21,000 bases of DNA from Owenia fusiformis (lineage: Eukaryota > Annelida > Polychaeta > Sabellida > Oweniidae), in assembly GCA_903813345.2 (NCBI GenBank), contig CAIIXF020000352.1:1-21000 (forward strand), given 5' to 3'. Below are positions 1-9,111 of this stretch, one piece after another (position 1 is the stretch's first letter; each line of letters starts with the position of its first letter). The notes below the pieces were generated by a model. That model saw nothing but the letters and a program-made list of their open reading frames with translations. It made no database searches and was not told the origin of the DNA. The translations under genes and the position numbers were made by a program.

Positions 1-289
1 TAAGATATCATTCTGATACTCATAGCATCTCTGTCTGTTGCATCGCAGAAGGATAGAGATGGCGAGGGCGTGGCTTACCACGATGATAAGATATATGCTA
101 TATAAGATTGAGACAAGGACGTCTATCTCTGACGTCCCTGATTGGGATTAACCGATTCCTTCTGACGTTTCATTTTTATTTTATTTTATTTTATAAAGCA
201 CATTGCTTAAACAGTTGATTAGACATTTGATTTAATTATGGTGAATGTGTTGCTCTTCTAATCAAACATATATGTTATGCTACCTTCAG
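1..289. other. Non-coding leader with simple repeat and small hairpin
   Basis: No convincing gene is seen. A 5-bp stem hairpin (CGTGG, loop CTTA, CCACG) lies at about 70-83, and an (ATTTT)n simple repeat at about 171-193. A 30-codon open frame (59-151) is too short to support. The stretch ends with CTACCTTCAG at 280-289, a plausible splice acceptor for the coiled-coil exon that follows, so the right part may be intron. Confidence 0.4.
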
Positions 290-532
290 CTCCTATCTCT
301 AAAGACCTTAGATGAAGAGGTATCACAGTTACTACAACGCCTTCGCAGTCAATCAAAATCAGATGGAAAACATTTCGAGGCAGAACGAAAAATGGCCGAG
401 GTAGCAGGGAAGAGGATAGAAGAAGAAAGACAAAGGATGGAAGAAGCAGCAAAGCAGATAGAGAAAGAAAGAAAAGTCATAGAAGAAGCATCAAAGAGGA
501 AAGATGAGGTAAGAAAACAGCTTGAAGAATAG
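290..532 (+). CDS. Probable exon of a coiled-coil protein (partial gene)
   Basis: An open frame of 80 codons begins after the acceptor-like CTACCTTCAG and ends at TAG 530-532. The protein is very rich in Glu, Lys, Arg and Gln. Its second half shows heptad periodicity with Ile, Met, Ile, Ile, then Lys, then Leu at the same heptad position (KRIEEER, QRMEEAA, KQIEKER, KVIEEAS, KRKDEVR, KQLEE), so it should form a parallel or antiparallel coiled coil. At DNA level the heptads form a diverged 21-bp repeat. A perfect donor, GAG|GTAAGA, lies at 509 in frame (phase 0). The exon may therefore be 290-508 (219 nt, symmetric phase 0-0), or it may be the last exon ending at 532. Continuation of the heptads beyond 508 favours the latter. 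No gene family is recognised and no partner exon is assigned. Confidence 0.5.
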   Translation, partial: LLSLKTLDEEVSQLLQRLRSQSKSDGKHFEAERKMAEVAGKRIEEERQRMEEAAKQIEKERKVIEEASKRKDEVRKQLEE

Positions 533-1311
533 CATACTTGACCATGTCACATACTTCAATTTTGCTTAATTCAGCACTGGTTAAGTTTTTCAAGCAGATT
601 GAAAAACAAATAGTTAAAATCTTGATCATATTTTGTTTGATATTGCCAAAAGTTCACGTAGGTTTGGCAAACAATTTCAGATGGCGATATTTCGGATTGT
701 GACTATTTTATGGCCATGACAACAGGTACTTCTTTTAGATCTATTCATTGTCACAAGGAAAAGTATATCACCTTATTCCAAATTTCAAAGTGTGCTTATT
801 TAGACGGTGTGCTGATAGGTCGGTGAAAACCGATGAATTCAAAACAGGGTACATTAAGCGCAAACGCTTTTTTATTTACTTTTAATTTCAGAGAGAAAAT
901 ATGTAAACACGTTGACAATACATTAACGTAAGATGCGACGTCAGATATTGTAAATCACGGCATTTTACTGCATTTTAAAGATCTAATAGCAAAGGTTTTG
1001 CAAAAATAAATCAATGTAGTATAAAACAAATGTATGTATAATGAAGAAATAAATATATAATGAAAAAAATAGATATGTGTTTGTAATATTGGTATAAACT
1101 TAAGATTAAAAAGTGTCACTATCTCTTTCATTTTTCAACAAATATAGGCTCACGTGACATGTGACGCGGGGCAGGCAATTTTGATCTACCGTAGACCATA
1201 TCAGTATCAAATTGCCGATATTTCAACCTCGTCTTGCGAGGCAATTTTGATTAGAAACATCTTGAATTTGATGTCAAATGAACCTGGTCACGCCCACTTT
1301 GAGAGTTATCA
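533..1311. other. Non-coding interval with a triple repeated motif
   Basis: No gene is seen. The 12-mer GGCAATTTTGAT occurs at 1174-1185 and 1240-1251. A near-complement, ATCAAATTGCC, lies at 1206-1216, so the first and second can pair as a hairpin with a one-base bulge. A CACGTG E-box lies at 1151-1156, as expected by chance in a window this size. The motif ACAGGGTACA near 845 recurs near 2370 and, inverted, near 3555. Confidence 0.35.
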
Positions 1312-1467
1312 ATGAATCATTTACTACGACTACTAAAGAAAATTTTGGCAGAAAACAACCTTACAAATGTATTGGTGTCAATCTCTACATGGAACAATGG
1401 AAAATTTGATAGTGAGAAATGGAAAGTTGTCCAAAAGAATATCTCAGAGAAGTTAGATGTCAATTAG
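1312..1467 (+). CDS. Short open frame of uncertain coding status (51 aa)
   Basis: ATG at 1312 opens 51 codons ending at TAG 1465-1467. The product begins MNHLLRLLKK and has a polar, Lys-rich second half with two Trp residues. Nothing in it matches a family I know. An upstream in-frame TGA at 1300-1302 limits extension, and no strong splice signals flank it. It could be a small exon or chance. It is listed because its composition is protein-like in otherwise AT-rich DNA. Confidence 0.15.
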   Translation: MNHLLRLLKKILAENNLTNVLVSISTWNNGKFDSEKWKVVQKNISEKLDVN

Positions 1468-2463
1468 TACATTTCTCTCCTAAAACTATTCTGCAAGATG
1501 CAAGTCAACATTATGTAATTTACACTGGCTATGAACTGTTTGAGAACTTAACTCTATTATCCACTTGATAACTTTCTAACCTATTTTGGCTTGCTAATTT
1601 CCCTAACTGTTTTACACTTATAGACTACACTAATTTGAGGTAGGGTAAACCCAATACCTAGCATTTTGAACTCCTACTTAAATTTTGTCAGTGAATATTA
1701 ACACTTCAGGGCCAGTGTTTTGTTTAGTTTTCTGCCTACTTGGAATGGCCAGTTAGGCTGTTCATTTGATTGAAACTTTTATAAAGTCAATCCATTGTTT
1801 TTTAATATAAAAAGTTGTACATACATGCAATCACTTACATACAGCCAAATCCCAGTGTCCTGCATCATGTGCAGAATACTGTGATAGGGCTGATAGTGAG
1901 TAAAATTGTTTCCTTCTATTAACTGTTCAGGGCTGTTTGGGTAATTGCTGCAAACAAAGTTTTCATTCTTCTTTGCCTAGACATAAAATACACAATAACA
2001 CATTGGCTGAATTGAAAACAAAGTTTTCATTTTACAATTAATCTAGAATTTGTGTACTTGAAACTGGCAGTCAATTGCTATTTTTCAGGGCCAGTGTTTA
2101 TTTTTGATTTTTGTCTTGCTTGTTTGCTGATTGTATACCCAGTCAGGCTGATTCAAGTCCTTATTTAGTGCTTCCAATGCATCAGTATACTGGGTATGGG
2201 TGTATTGGCATACAATTATTCACAAAATAATAACATTAGCTGATTTTCTATGCTGACAAAACTCTTTGCATTTACCAAGGCTATATTGAGGTTGTTTCAG
2301 TAAAGTATGATTTATTTTATTTGGCCTTATTTCACACTACCATACCACGTGACCACGTTTAAAAGGGAAACAGGGTACAGCTAAGTTGCAAATGGAGGAC
2401 GTGGGTTTAATTCCATATTTCTGAACGTAAAATACATTTTATATTTATTTTATTTATTTCTAG
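1468..2463. other. Non-coding interval with a diverged direct repeat
   Basis: No coding region is supported. TTCAGGGCCAGTGTTT is repeated exactly at 1705-1720 and 2084-2099 (379 bp apart), and flanking similarity extends over about 1690-1770 and 2071-2151, including CCAGTTAGGCTG versus CCAGTCAGGCTG. A weaker third piece starts near 1926, and AAACAAAGTTTTCATT recurs at about 1952 and 2018. The interval ends in a T-rich tract and TAG (2461-2463), which can serve as the acceptor of the next exon. Confidence 0.4.
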
Positions 2464-2621
2464 TATTCTACCAGACATAGAATTGATTAATCAAGCAGTT
2501 TGTAGAATATTGTTGGCAAAAAACCACTATAGGCAAAGAAAGATAATAGTTGGCGCAGTGAAGCAAAACTCAATACAATACACGATACATTTCAGTAAAT
2601 CTATCAACGTACAGGGAGCAT
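2464..2621 (+). CDS. Probable internal exon of an unidentified gene
   Basis: The block follows a pyrimidine-rich tract ending TTTATTTCTAG and ends at a strong donor, T|GTAAGT, at 2622. It is 158 nt long and open in one frame. One base completes an upstream codon, 52 codons follow, and one base is left over. The peptide begins ILPDIELINQAVCRILLAKN, continues with a basic HYRQRK segment, and ends in a beta-like polar stretch with FSKSINVQGA. Both splice signals lie at the limits of an open frame, which argues for a real exon; the continuing frame past 2621 (stop near 2749) looks like intron. No ATG is needed if it is internal. I do not recognise the family. Its entry phase does not match the exit of the 290-508 exon, so the two are not directly joined. 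Confidence 0.4.
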
Positions 2622-4009
2622 GTAAGTTTCCCTTCGAAAATGTTACATTGATATGTAACAAAAAAACAGTTAACTGTTATTTAAACTGCGTGTCATCGTG
2701 TTATATGTGGATACGTTTTCCAGTATGTTATTCAACTGTATTTTTGTGAATTAATTGTTTTTCTAAAATCTTAAGATGCAAAAAACGTCGTCCCAGAAAT
2801 GTATCTTTACTTTGCCGTAAGGCATAACATGTTGTGAAACATTTTTCCTCTTGTCACAAAGAGGATAATGTTTGTTTCGAGGTGTCTTGTGATGAGCGTT
2901 TAATGATTAAATGCAAAATCACTGGAGCAGATACCATCCAAAAACATCTGACATTCAACACGTCATATAAGACTACATCGATCTGGTATTAGTTTTTTTA
3001 CAATTATAGAGAAATACGATGTCATATCAGCGCTACAGCAAATCGTGAAAAACAAAATGCTCTCAAGTCGTGGCATGGTGGTATTTTGAAAAAAATATTT
3101 TAAATGATCGTTTTTTGAGGACGGTAGTGAATTTGACCATTCAAGGATTATATAGAACGATTCTTTACATGTAGTTCAGGCAATTTTAATTATTCTGAAT
3201 AGCGGATAGTCATTAATGCTGATAGCGGATAGTCATTTATCATTAACGTGTTCATATTTAATTTCGTTATTTCATTTTAAATTGATACCCTAGTAACACG
3301 TATAATCTAGCGTTCTTTAATGACTAAAATGCATACTAGTATACGACCTGAAAGCCCATGTCTAAATCTACAAAATAATGTTTACTTTATTTGGATTAAA
3401 TGACAATTGATGACACCTCAAAGCATCAACAGGCGGCCTTTTTAGCATTATTTTTACTGTTTGCAACGTAAATGTACATGAGATCGGGACATAGTATGTC
3501 TGTATAATCAGCTTATTTTCTCGCTCCCTGTACTATTGAGCAGTTTACATTCCTTGTACCCTGTATTGATCAACTTTTGCATCTGTGTACCGTGTACTAT
3601 GACATATCAAATATTTTAAAATTTAAAACCATATTATTTACATTCTTTCTTCAACTATCATATAACTTGGAACATGGACTTCACTATTGCACCACTAAAG
3701 TTCAGCGAATAGCAATATTGACTCATTCCGAGCACCAAACGTATTAACCTTTTGACTAAGCAGTCGAAATACTCAAAAGCGATGTGGTTGAAAGCCCAGA
3801 AATTCGCGCATGCGCTATCGAGGTAGGGTAGTGTGTATTTCAGGCTCCTTTGATCCATTTTCTTTCAGCAGTGGGATAGCGATTGTCAGTCCTTACATCC
3901 CACTAATTATGTTTATGTTTCTTTTTATCTTGTTTTTTTTGTTGTGTTTTGAGTTTAGAATATAAACAATTTCAAAATTGTGGTATACATTATTGTACAT
4001 TTATTGAAA
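2622..4009. other. Non-coding interval before LINE A
   Basis: No gene is supported. A tandem pair of the 16-mer ATAGCGGATAGTCATT lies at 3199-3214 and 3222-3237 (period 23). Diverged copies of a TGTACCCTGTA-like motif cluster at about 3525-3600. A 7-bp inverted repeat (GTGGGAT and ATCCCAC) lies near 3872-3904. The T-rich stretch at 3910-3960 may be untranslated sequence of the retrotransposon that follows, but its 5' end cannot be fixed. Confidence 0.35.
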
Positions 4010-4850
4010 AGTGCAATATGAATTTCATGAAACACTTGTGGCTAATTTGCTTGAAGAATTGCCATTTTTTCATGTACAAATGTTGAGGTCTTAGATTTAG
4101 CACATGACTTAAATGTTTATGAAAGTGTAGTATTTAATCCTATGGATTTAAATAAATTAATTGGAGAACCTCAAGATAATCCACCTGAAGAGCAGACGCC
4201 AATGAGAAATATTATTGAACAATGTAATTATTTGAATTTAGATCAACTTAATATTAACCTGGATAAAAGCCATGGTCTTACATTTTTACACCTAAATTTC
4301 AGAAGTCTTCCAAAGAATAATTGGAAGTTTGATCTTATGCAGTCATTAACAAAACATTCCTTCTCTGTTATTGCAATGTCTGAGAAATGGCTAAACACGG
4401 AAAATGAAGCCAATTTTCAACTAACAGGATATAATTCTGTTTTTAAATCCAGAGTTGGTATTAAGGGAGGTGGAGTATGTATATATATTAAGAAAAATAT
4501 CATTTTCAAAGAATGTCATGATCTTACAATGAATTTAAATTCCTGTGAAAATGTAACAATTGAAATTATTCCACCTAATGGTAAAAATACTTTAGTATCT
4601 GCTATGTATAAGCCTCCAAATTCTAATTTGGCTATTTTCAATGATGAATTTAATGAATTCTTAAATAATTCACATCTGAAAAAAAGCCAAGTTATTTATT
4701 GGGTGATTTTAACTTAGATCTACTTAAAGCAGATGAATATAACTTGACAAATGATTTTTTATGCCATCTATATGAGAACAATTTTATGCCCTTAATCTAT
4801 AGACCAACAAGAGTAACTCATAACAGTGCAAAAGACGAGTGTCTTTAAGA
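4010..4850 (+). pseudogene. LINE A endonuclease domain, N-terminal part
   Basis: The main open frame runs from ATG 4142 to TAG 4717 (191 codons), but retrotransposon-like coding probably starts upstream (about 4010-4141, with one frameshift near 4115). Endonuclease hallmarks, by residue of the 191-aa frame, are: LHLNFRSL at 49-56 with the catalytic Asn; MSEKWL at 79-84 with the catalytic Glu; GGGVCIYI at 109-116; and YKPP at 156-159. A run of seven A at 4679-4685 carries a frameshift. In the shifted frame the hallmark LLGDFNLDLL follows, then YRPTRVTHNSA, up to the breakpoint near 4830. The downstream TAA at 4849-4851 already lies in inserted DNA. Role: nicks the target DNA to prime reverse transcription. 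Confidence 0.85.
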
Positions 4851-4935
4851 CCCTATATTAGCCCCCAAGATATTTAGAAAAAATTTAACAGGATATCAAA
4901 GAAGAGACTTTGTTTGATAACCAGATCCAAGAATT

Positions 4936-4950
4936 AGGTCATGCTGACCT
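4936..4950. promoter_or_regulatory. Perfect palindromic AGGTCA element with 3-bp spacer
   Basis: AGGTCATGCTGACCT is an exact inverted repeat of the nuclear-receptor half-site with a three-base spacer, the consensus estrogen-response-element arrangement. It lies near the left end of insert 1, with no nearby gene. Function is not implied; the site may simply be part of the element. Confidence 0.35.
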
Positions 4951-4969
4951 TTATACTTCAAAATATAGG

Positions 4970-5510
4970 TCATTCTATTAACGTGTATAAAATGACTTTA
5001 TCAAGGAAAATCACTTCTTTCACATCATTATTGTCACTGTTTCTATTTGTTATCAAATTAATCATTATTTTCAGTCATTTAAGGCTTTTTAATTGATCTT
5101 CTTGGTATTATCTTACATAATACTGACAAAGCATAATGGGCAACATTCGAAAACATATAAAATATAACAAGTCAAAAAGGCAAACAAAATATTGAATAGT
5201 GATCATCTTTACACTTCATTGAGATCAATTGTCTACAAAAAAGTTTGCAAAACTATGTCAGAAAAGAAATTGAGTTTTTCAATTTTCATCACAATGAGAA
5301 AGAACAAGGGGCAACATTAAAAAACACATGAAGTAATTACCAATTCAAAAATGCATATCAATCAATTATATATTGATCTGCTTCCTTGAGACCAATTGCT
5401 CATATACAGTTTGTTTTAAAGTGGCAGTAAAATACTGAATTTATTATTTCACATCACAGTGAGGAAGCATAAAGAGCAACATTTGAAAACACATAAAATA
5501 TAAAAATTTT
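4970..5510 (+). repeat. Diverged tandem repeat, unit about 165-171 bp, about three copies
   Basis: An anchor, GGGCAACATT or a close variant, followed by AAAACACATAAAATATA-like sequence occurs at about 5139, 5310 and 5475 (spacings 171 and 165). A second anchor, GAGATCAATTG versus GAGACCAATTG, followed by an AGTTTG-containing stretch, recurs at about 5220 and 5386. A third, CATCACAATGAGAAAG versus CATCACAGTGAGGAAG, lies at about 5288 and 5453. The sequence before the first anchor fits a further degraded unit. Confidence 0.7.
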
Positions 5511-5587
5511 ATTAAAAGTTACTCTGGACTTTACATAACTGTTGATGAGCACACTCATGTGTTTGTTCATTATAATAAGAGATTCTA

Positions 5588-5970
5588 CGAGCTATCATCA
5601 TCTTCTTCAGATGACAACATTTCAGACAATATATTTTGATTTTAAAATGTCAGACATATCTTTTGATTTTAAAATGTCAAACATTTCTTTTTGGTTCTAT
5701 ACCCCTTTTGCCTACAACCCTACTCCCAACTTGGCATGTAGAACACCATCCAGTTATTGCATCAATACTATTACATACATCTGGGTCTGGGTTATACTCC
5801 ATCCATGTATAATGAGATTAAGAGGACACAAACCGATTACTGGGCTTTGACACAAATTAGGCCATACGTTTCTTTTTTAACAATGATGGTATATTTCCCA
5901 TCTACTTGAAGATGGTCGTCTGTGTATCGTTTAGATTGGTAGGCTTGATCTCATGAGAGTCCACTACGAT
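5588..5970 (-). pseudogene. Remnant of a SWIM-like zinc-finger protein (transposon-associated)
   Basis: The minus strand gives two adjoining open segments in different frames. The first (about 5964-5846) reads through YTDDHLQVDGKYTIIVKKE and GLICVKAQ. The second contains HYTWMEYNPDPD, then ITGWCSTCQVGSRVVG at about 5760-5710. From memory of the family, this fits the C-terminal block of a protein found in many invertebrate genomes that ends in a YCTCKVGARTVG-type stretch followed by CAH. Here the first Cys is displaced (WCSTC in place of YCTC), and the following C-x-H part is missing or out of frame. An acidic tail (SSEEDDDSS then stop, near 5588) may be the original C-terminus. One frameshift and an in-frame stop lie between the segments. 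Likely a dead element-encoded gene; substrate and role unknown. Confidence 0.5.
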
Positions 5971-6492
5971 TTAGATGTAACCCTCTGTCTCCATACAGGG
6001 GGTACTGGGAGATTGCAGTTCAGTCATACAGTTCCCTTTGCTTTAGGCATTTTATTAGCAAATGTTATTTTCCTGCCTACTGATTGTGACTTACGGTATA
6101 TTTCTTCTGCATAATAAATTTGAGCTGGATTTCTAAATATGAACATTGGTGTGATCAGCCAGTGAACTGTGATAATATAAAAAATTATTCATTGACAAAA
6201 ATGACGCCTTTCACATGAAGATAAAATGATTGTACAACAATCATCTCATATGAATGTATTGAAAGGAATTGCATATTATTATGTTGCTTAGAGCCAAGGT
6301 AAAGATAATGGCTTCTCAAGAGGTCATGCTCCAGTGCAAGCATACATATTAGTTCAAGAAAAGACCATATGAATAAAGAAAATATACTCAAATATATAAA
6401 ACACAACTGTCACAATCATTCTAAGGATTTCCAAAATGGCTGACATCATTTTATTTCATGCTGAAAATTGCAGAAAAGTTCCATTTTTGCAC

Positions 6493-6593
6493 AACGCCTG
6501 GTCCTTACCTAGATTTTTACATATCTCAAGAAGTACCTTAGAAGTACACTATTCCCTTACTACATATAACTTTCTAGGTAAGAACCAGGCGTT
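6493..6593. repeat. Hairpin with 21-bp arms (20/21 match)
   Basis: AACGCCTGGTCCTTACCTAG starts the left arm (6493-6513). The right arm (6573-6593) is its reverse complement with one mismatch. The 59-nt interval can pair further in part (TTTTTACATAT against ATATAACTTT). It could be the termini of a tiny foldback MITE or a structural part of insert 1. It also resembles a precursor hairpin, but nothing shows transcription. Confidence 0.7.
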
Positions 6594-7018
6594 ATATGAA
6601 CAAAGCAAGAGTTTATCATGACCTTCCTCTCTCTAAAAATAAGTAGGTCAACACAATTGCAAACATAACTAATCCCTACTCAATGACTATTGAAATATGA
6701 CTATTTATGTGTACAAAATATTAATCCAATGAGTGTATAGAGTGTCACAATCAAACAATGGGACATCTGCCAAGTTGGGTTTATACATTCTGGAGACATT
6801 TTCTGAGACTGATAAAAAATTCACATTTTCACAGGAAGTGATACATACCTCCCAAATCAACCAAAATGTACTTATATCAGTAATCTTGAATGCTTTTTAT
6901 TGCTATTTCTTGAAAATAAACATATTTATCTACAAATTTATCCTACATATCAAGGATATTAATGACATTGCATTTTTCAAAAAATGTTAAGTGACCCCAG
7001 GGGTGTCTATAGCCATTC

Positions 7019-7241
7019 ATTCTTTGATTGATAATATATTCACTAAATGTTAATAATGTGACATCTTCAGGTGTAATACTTTATGACATCTCTGATCATT
7101 TTCCAGTATTCTGCACCTCTTGAAAACCCATCTTATAAAAAAATTGAAATAAGTTATCGTTCATATTCTGATAAGAACTTAACCAGATTTAAAGATGAAA
7201 TATGTCTCATGGAATGGACTGATTTAAAACAACAGGACAAT
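7019..7241 (+). pseudogene. LINE A endonuclease domain, C-terminal part
   Basis: Coding resumes with SLIDNIFTK, shifts frame near 7048, then reads GVILYDISDHFPVFC, which holds the SDH motif with the catalytic His-Asp pair of apurinic-type endonucleases. A second frameshift near 7122 leads to ENPSYKKIEISYRSYSDKN and RFKDEICLMEWTDLKQQDN, where insert 2 begins after codon AAT 7239-7241. Together with 4010-4830 this completes the endonuclease. Confidence 0.85.
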
Positions 7242-7273
7242 CGGTCAAGCCAAGTAACTTAGTCAACATTCGA
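7242..7273 (+). repeat. Left terminal inverted repeat of insert 2
   Basis: 32 bp, pairing with 9080-9111 at 29 of 32 positions. It starts directly after the AAT target duplication. It would be the transposase recognition end. Confidence 0.9.
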
Positions 7274-7578
7274 TATTCGTATGTTCATCAGTATTAACTA
7301 AGAATGGTGCCACAATTGAAGTAAACCTCTCTTTAATTATTTTCAATAAACCTATCAGCAAACATGTAAGTGATAAATTTGATGTTCTGTTACATATTGG
7401 TGAAGCAGTCTTTAGGATACGGCCTAAATTTCTGAATTTCCACTATGTCCCTGTATACCCCTACTTAAAAAGATGTATGTTATTTGTCATTTTTCATTAA
7501 TATAAATATGAATCAACCATAAATGTATTTTTTCTTGTTTACATACAGAATGAACTTTTTGTTTCCAAATATTGAAAG

Positions 7579-7935
7579 ATGGTACTGCATTTGTTTTCTA
7601 TATGGAGGAAACAAATGCGTGACAATTTACACTGTAATATCCCACATACTTATATTTCAAGGGTAGCTTTGAAGAATAATCAAGAAAATCCATGTTTTCT
7701 AATGAATTCATCCTTGTCAAAGAACGTTAATGAGGATATGCGGTTTGAAAAACTAACAACATGTTTTAAGTTCTTACAATTCTTGTTTAAAACAAACATT
7801 TCGAAATTTGTGATTTCGAATGTAATATCCAACTCAATGAAATTTGTTGATATTTGTGATTTTTTTCTTTCGGAATGCACATTGCTGGATCACAGAACCT
7901 TGCCTTGTTCGAGATGCACAGAAAGGGTATTGTAA
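7579..7935 (+). CDS. Unassigned 118-codon open frame inside insert 2
   Basis: ATG 7579 to TAA 7933-7935. The protein is rich in Phe, Asn, Ser and Cys, with a C-terminal TLPCSRCTERVL, and has no motif I recognise. It is the longest frame inside the 1.87-kb inverted-repeat element, so it could be a remnant of the element's own gene. AT-rich DNA also gives frames of this size by chance, and a minus-strand frame overlaps it. Coding is unproven. Confidence 0.15.
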   Translation: MVLHLFSIWRKQMRDNLHCNIPHTYISRVALKNNQENPCFLMNSSLSKNVNEDMRFEKLTTCFKFLQFLFKTNISKFVISNVISNSMKFVDICDFFLSECTLLDHRTLPCSRCTERVL

Positions 7936-9079
7936 ATACTTGACGTCGTTCGGATATTTGGATGTGATTGACGTTTTCGTTAATCTCCAACCACTGTAAC
8001 TTCCAACTTAATTTTTGAAAGCCAAAAATGATAGTCATGAATCGATATTTAAGTCACACGTTGATGCATACATCATGTGTCTACATTAACTGTTGAATAC
8101 ATGCCGACTTACATTTATTTAAATATACACAGTTAACTCAAATCATCGATTCTCGAAACGGTTTATCATATAACCTGACCTGAGTTTAATGTTTCATTTT
8201 AATTTATAATTATGGTATCGGATTTGAGTATGATTTTAGTTGACGCTTAAACAAAGCAATAAAATTGCGTGAAACCTTTTGTGAAAATTCGAACGATTTT
8301 TCAAGAATCCTCCTTCAAAGTGTTACCCCAGTGCTTCCCGGGAGTGGAAATTTCGTCTAGTGTATTCAAAATAATAGCGGGTGGTTTGAATTTCTGTTTG
8401 AGTTAATAGCTCAGCATCTATAAATTTAAAAACGTGTCGCCTCATTGAGAGGTACATGCAGATTTTGGCGATCTATCTTCATAAAAGGCTAAATGTTGTG
8501 CAAAAACAGGAGTGGACACGCTTATATTTGGAATTGAAATTTCCTACATAATTGTCGACTCATGTTTAAAAGTCATGAAAATAAGGTTGAACACAAAATA
8601 ATAACCTAGTTACTGTCTATTTAGCATGGGATCACTGAGGGAAATATTATTAATGACTTAAATCGTTAACAGTTAAGTTGTATTCCAAGAAACTTATCAA
8701 TTTAGAAATGCAAAATGTTCAATTTTGTTTTTCAATTATAAAAATGGCACCTGTAGAGAACAACGTTTACAAAATTATTTAAAACGGAGATATTAACTTA
8801 TGTAACATTCGTTGGCATGTGTCAGGGAGTAAATAAGAAGATTATGCATTTGATTCTATATCTTGTTCCCAAAGGAGTTTGTTAAGGAGCGGTATATCTT
8901 AACGTACTTTTATCATCCCGAACTCAAATATTTCGAATCCTTATTTCGACAACGCTTTGTTGAGAATGGATTCAAGATGTACTCAAAATTAATACGTTAA
9001 AAGATGTATTATCATCATAATAACCACCTCACAAATTATTTTAGAAATCAAAGATGTACGATTTTTGAGATTTTTATTT

Positions 9080-9111
9080 TCGAATGTTGACTTTGTTACT
9101 TGGCTTGACTG
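9080..9111 (-). repeat. Right terminal inverted repeat of insert 2
   Basis: Reverse complement of 7242-7273 with three mismatches, followed directly by the second AAT copy and the resuming LINE A frame. Confidence 0.9.

Larger units (their letters stand above)
4831..7018. mobile_element. Insert 1 in LINE A: unclassified composite element, about 2.2 kb
   Basis: LINE A coding stops after HNSA (about 4830) and resumes at SLIDNIF (about 7019), so everything between is foreign. Its left end (4829-4873) closely matches 19435-19480 on the minus strand, which supports a repeat-family boundary. Inside are about three diverged 165-171 bp tandem repeats, a minus-strand zinc-finger protein remnant and a 101-bp hairpin. 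I see no clear terminal inverted repeats and no target duplication, so class and exact ends are uncertain. Tandem repeats of about 160 bp inside a small element resemble the bivalve 'pearl' type, but this is an analogy and not an identification. The remaining open frames inside look spurious. Confidence 0.65.
7242..9111. mobile_element. Insert 2 in LINE A: DNA transposon with 32-bp inverted repeats
   Basis: The left end starts CGGTCAAGCCAAGTAAC (7242) and the right end, read on the minus strand from 9111, starts CAGTCAAGCCAAGTAAC. The repeats continue to ATTCGA for 32 bp with 3 mismatches. AAT flanks both ends (7239-7241 and 9112-9114). With one AAT removed, LINE A reads DNVNEAYSIFINKF in one frame, which proves the limits. 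Length is 1,870 bp. A 3-bp duplication fits several cut-and-paste superfamilies (PIF/Harbinger, CACTA-like, Zator), but AAT and the terminus do not decide between them. No transposase is recognisable, so it is probably a non-autonomous or badly decayed copy. Confidence 0.9.

Noticed and set aside
3658-3858. Minus-strand frame of 66 codons
   Set aside because: No motif and no splice or promoter context; expected by chance in AT-rich DNA.
5542-5850. Plus-strand open frame of 102 codons
   Set aside because: It lies antisense to the zinc-finger remnant, which has recognisable motifs; the plus-strand product is low in information and contains a duplicated FDFKMS stretch from a DNA repeat.
6436-6621. 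Plus-strand frame of 61 codons
   Set aside because: It runs straight through both arms of the 6493-6593 hairpin, so its openness is a by-product of that structure.
6733-6990. Plus-strand frame of 85 codons in insert 1
   Set aside because: Phe-, Ile- and Asn-rich product with no motif; no sign that it is the element's gene.
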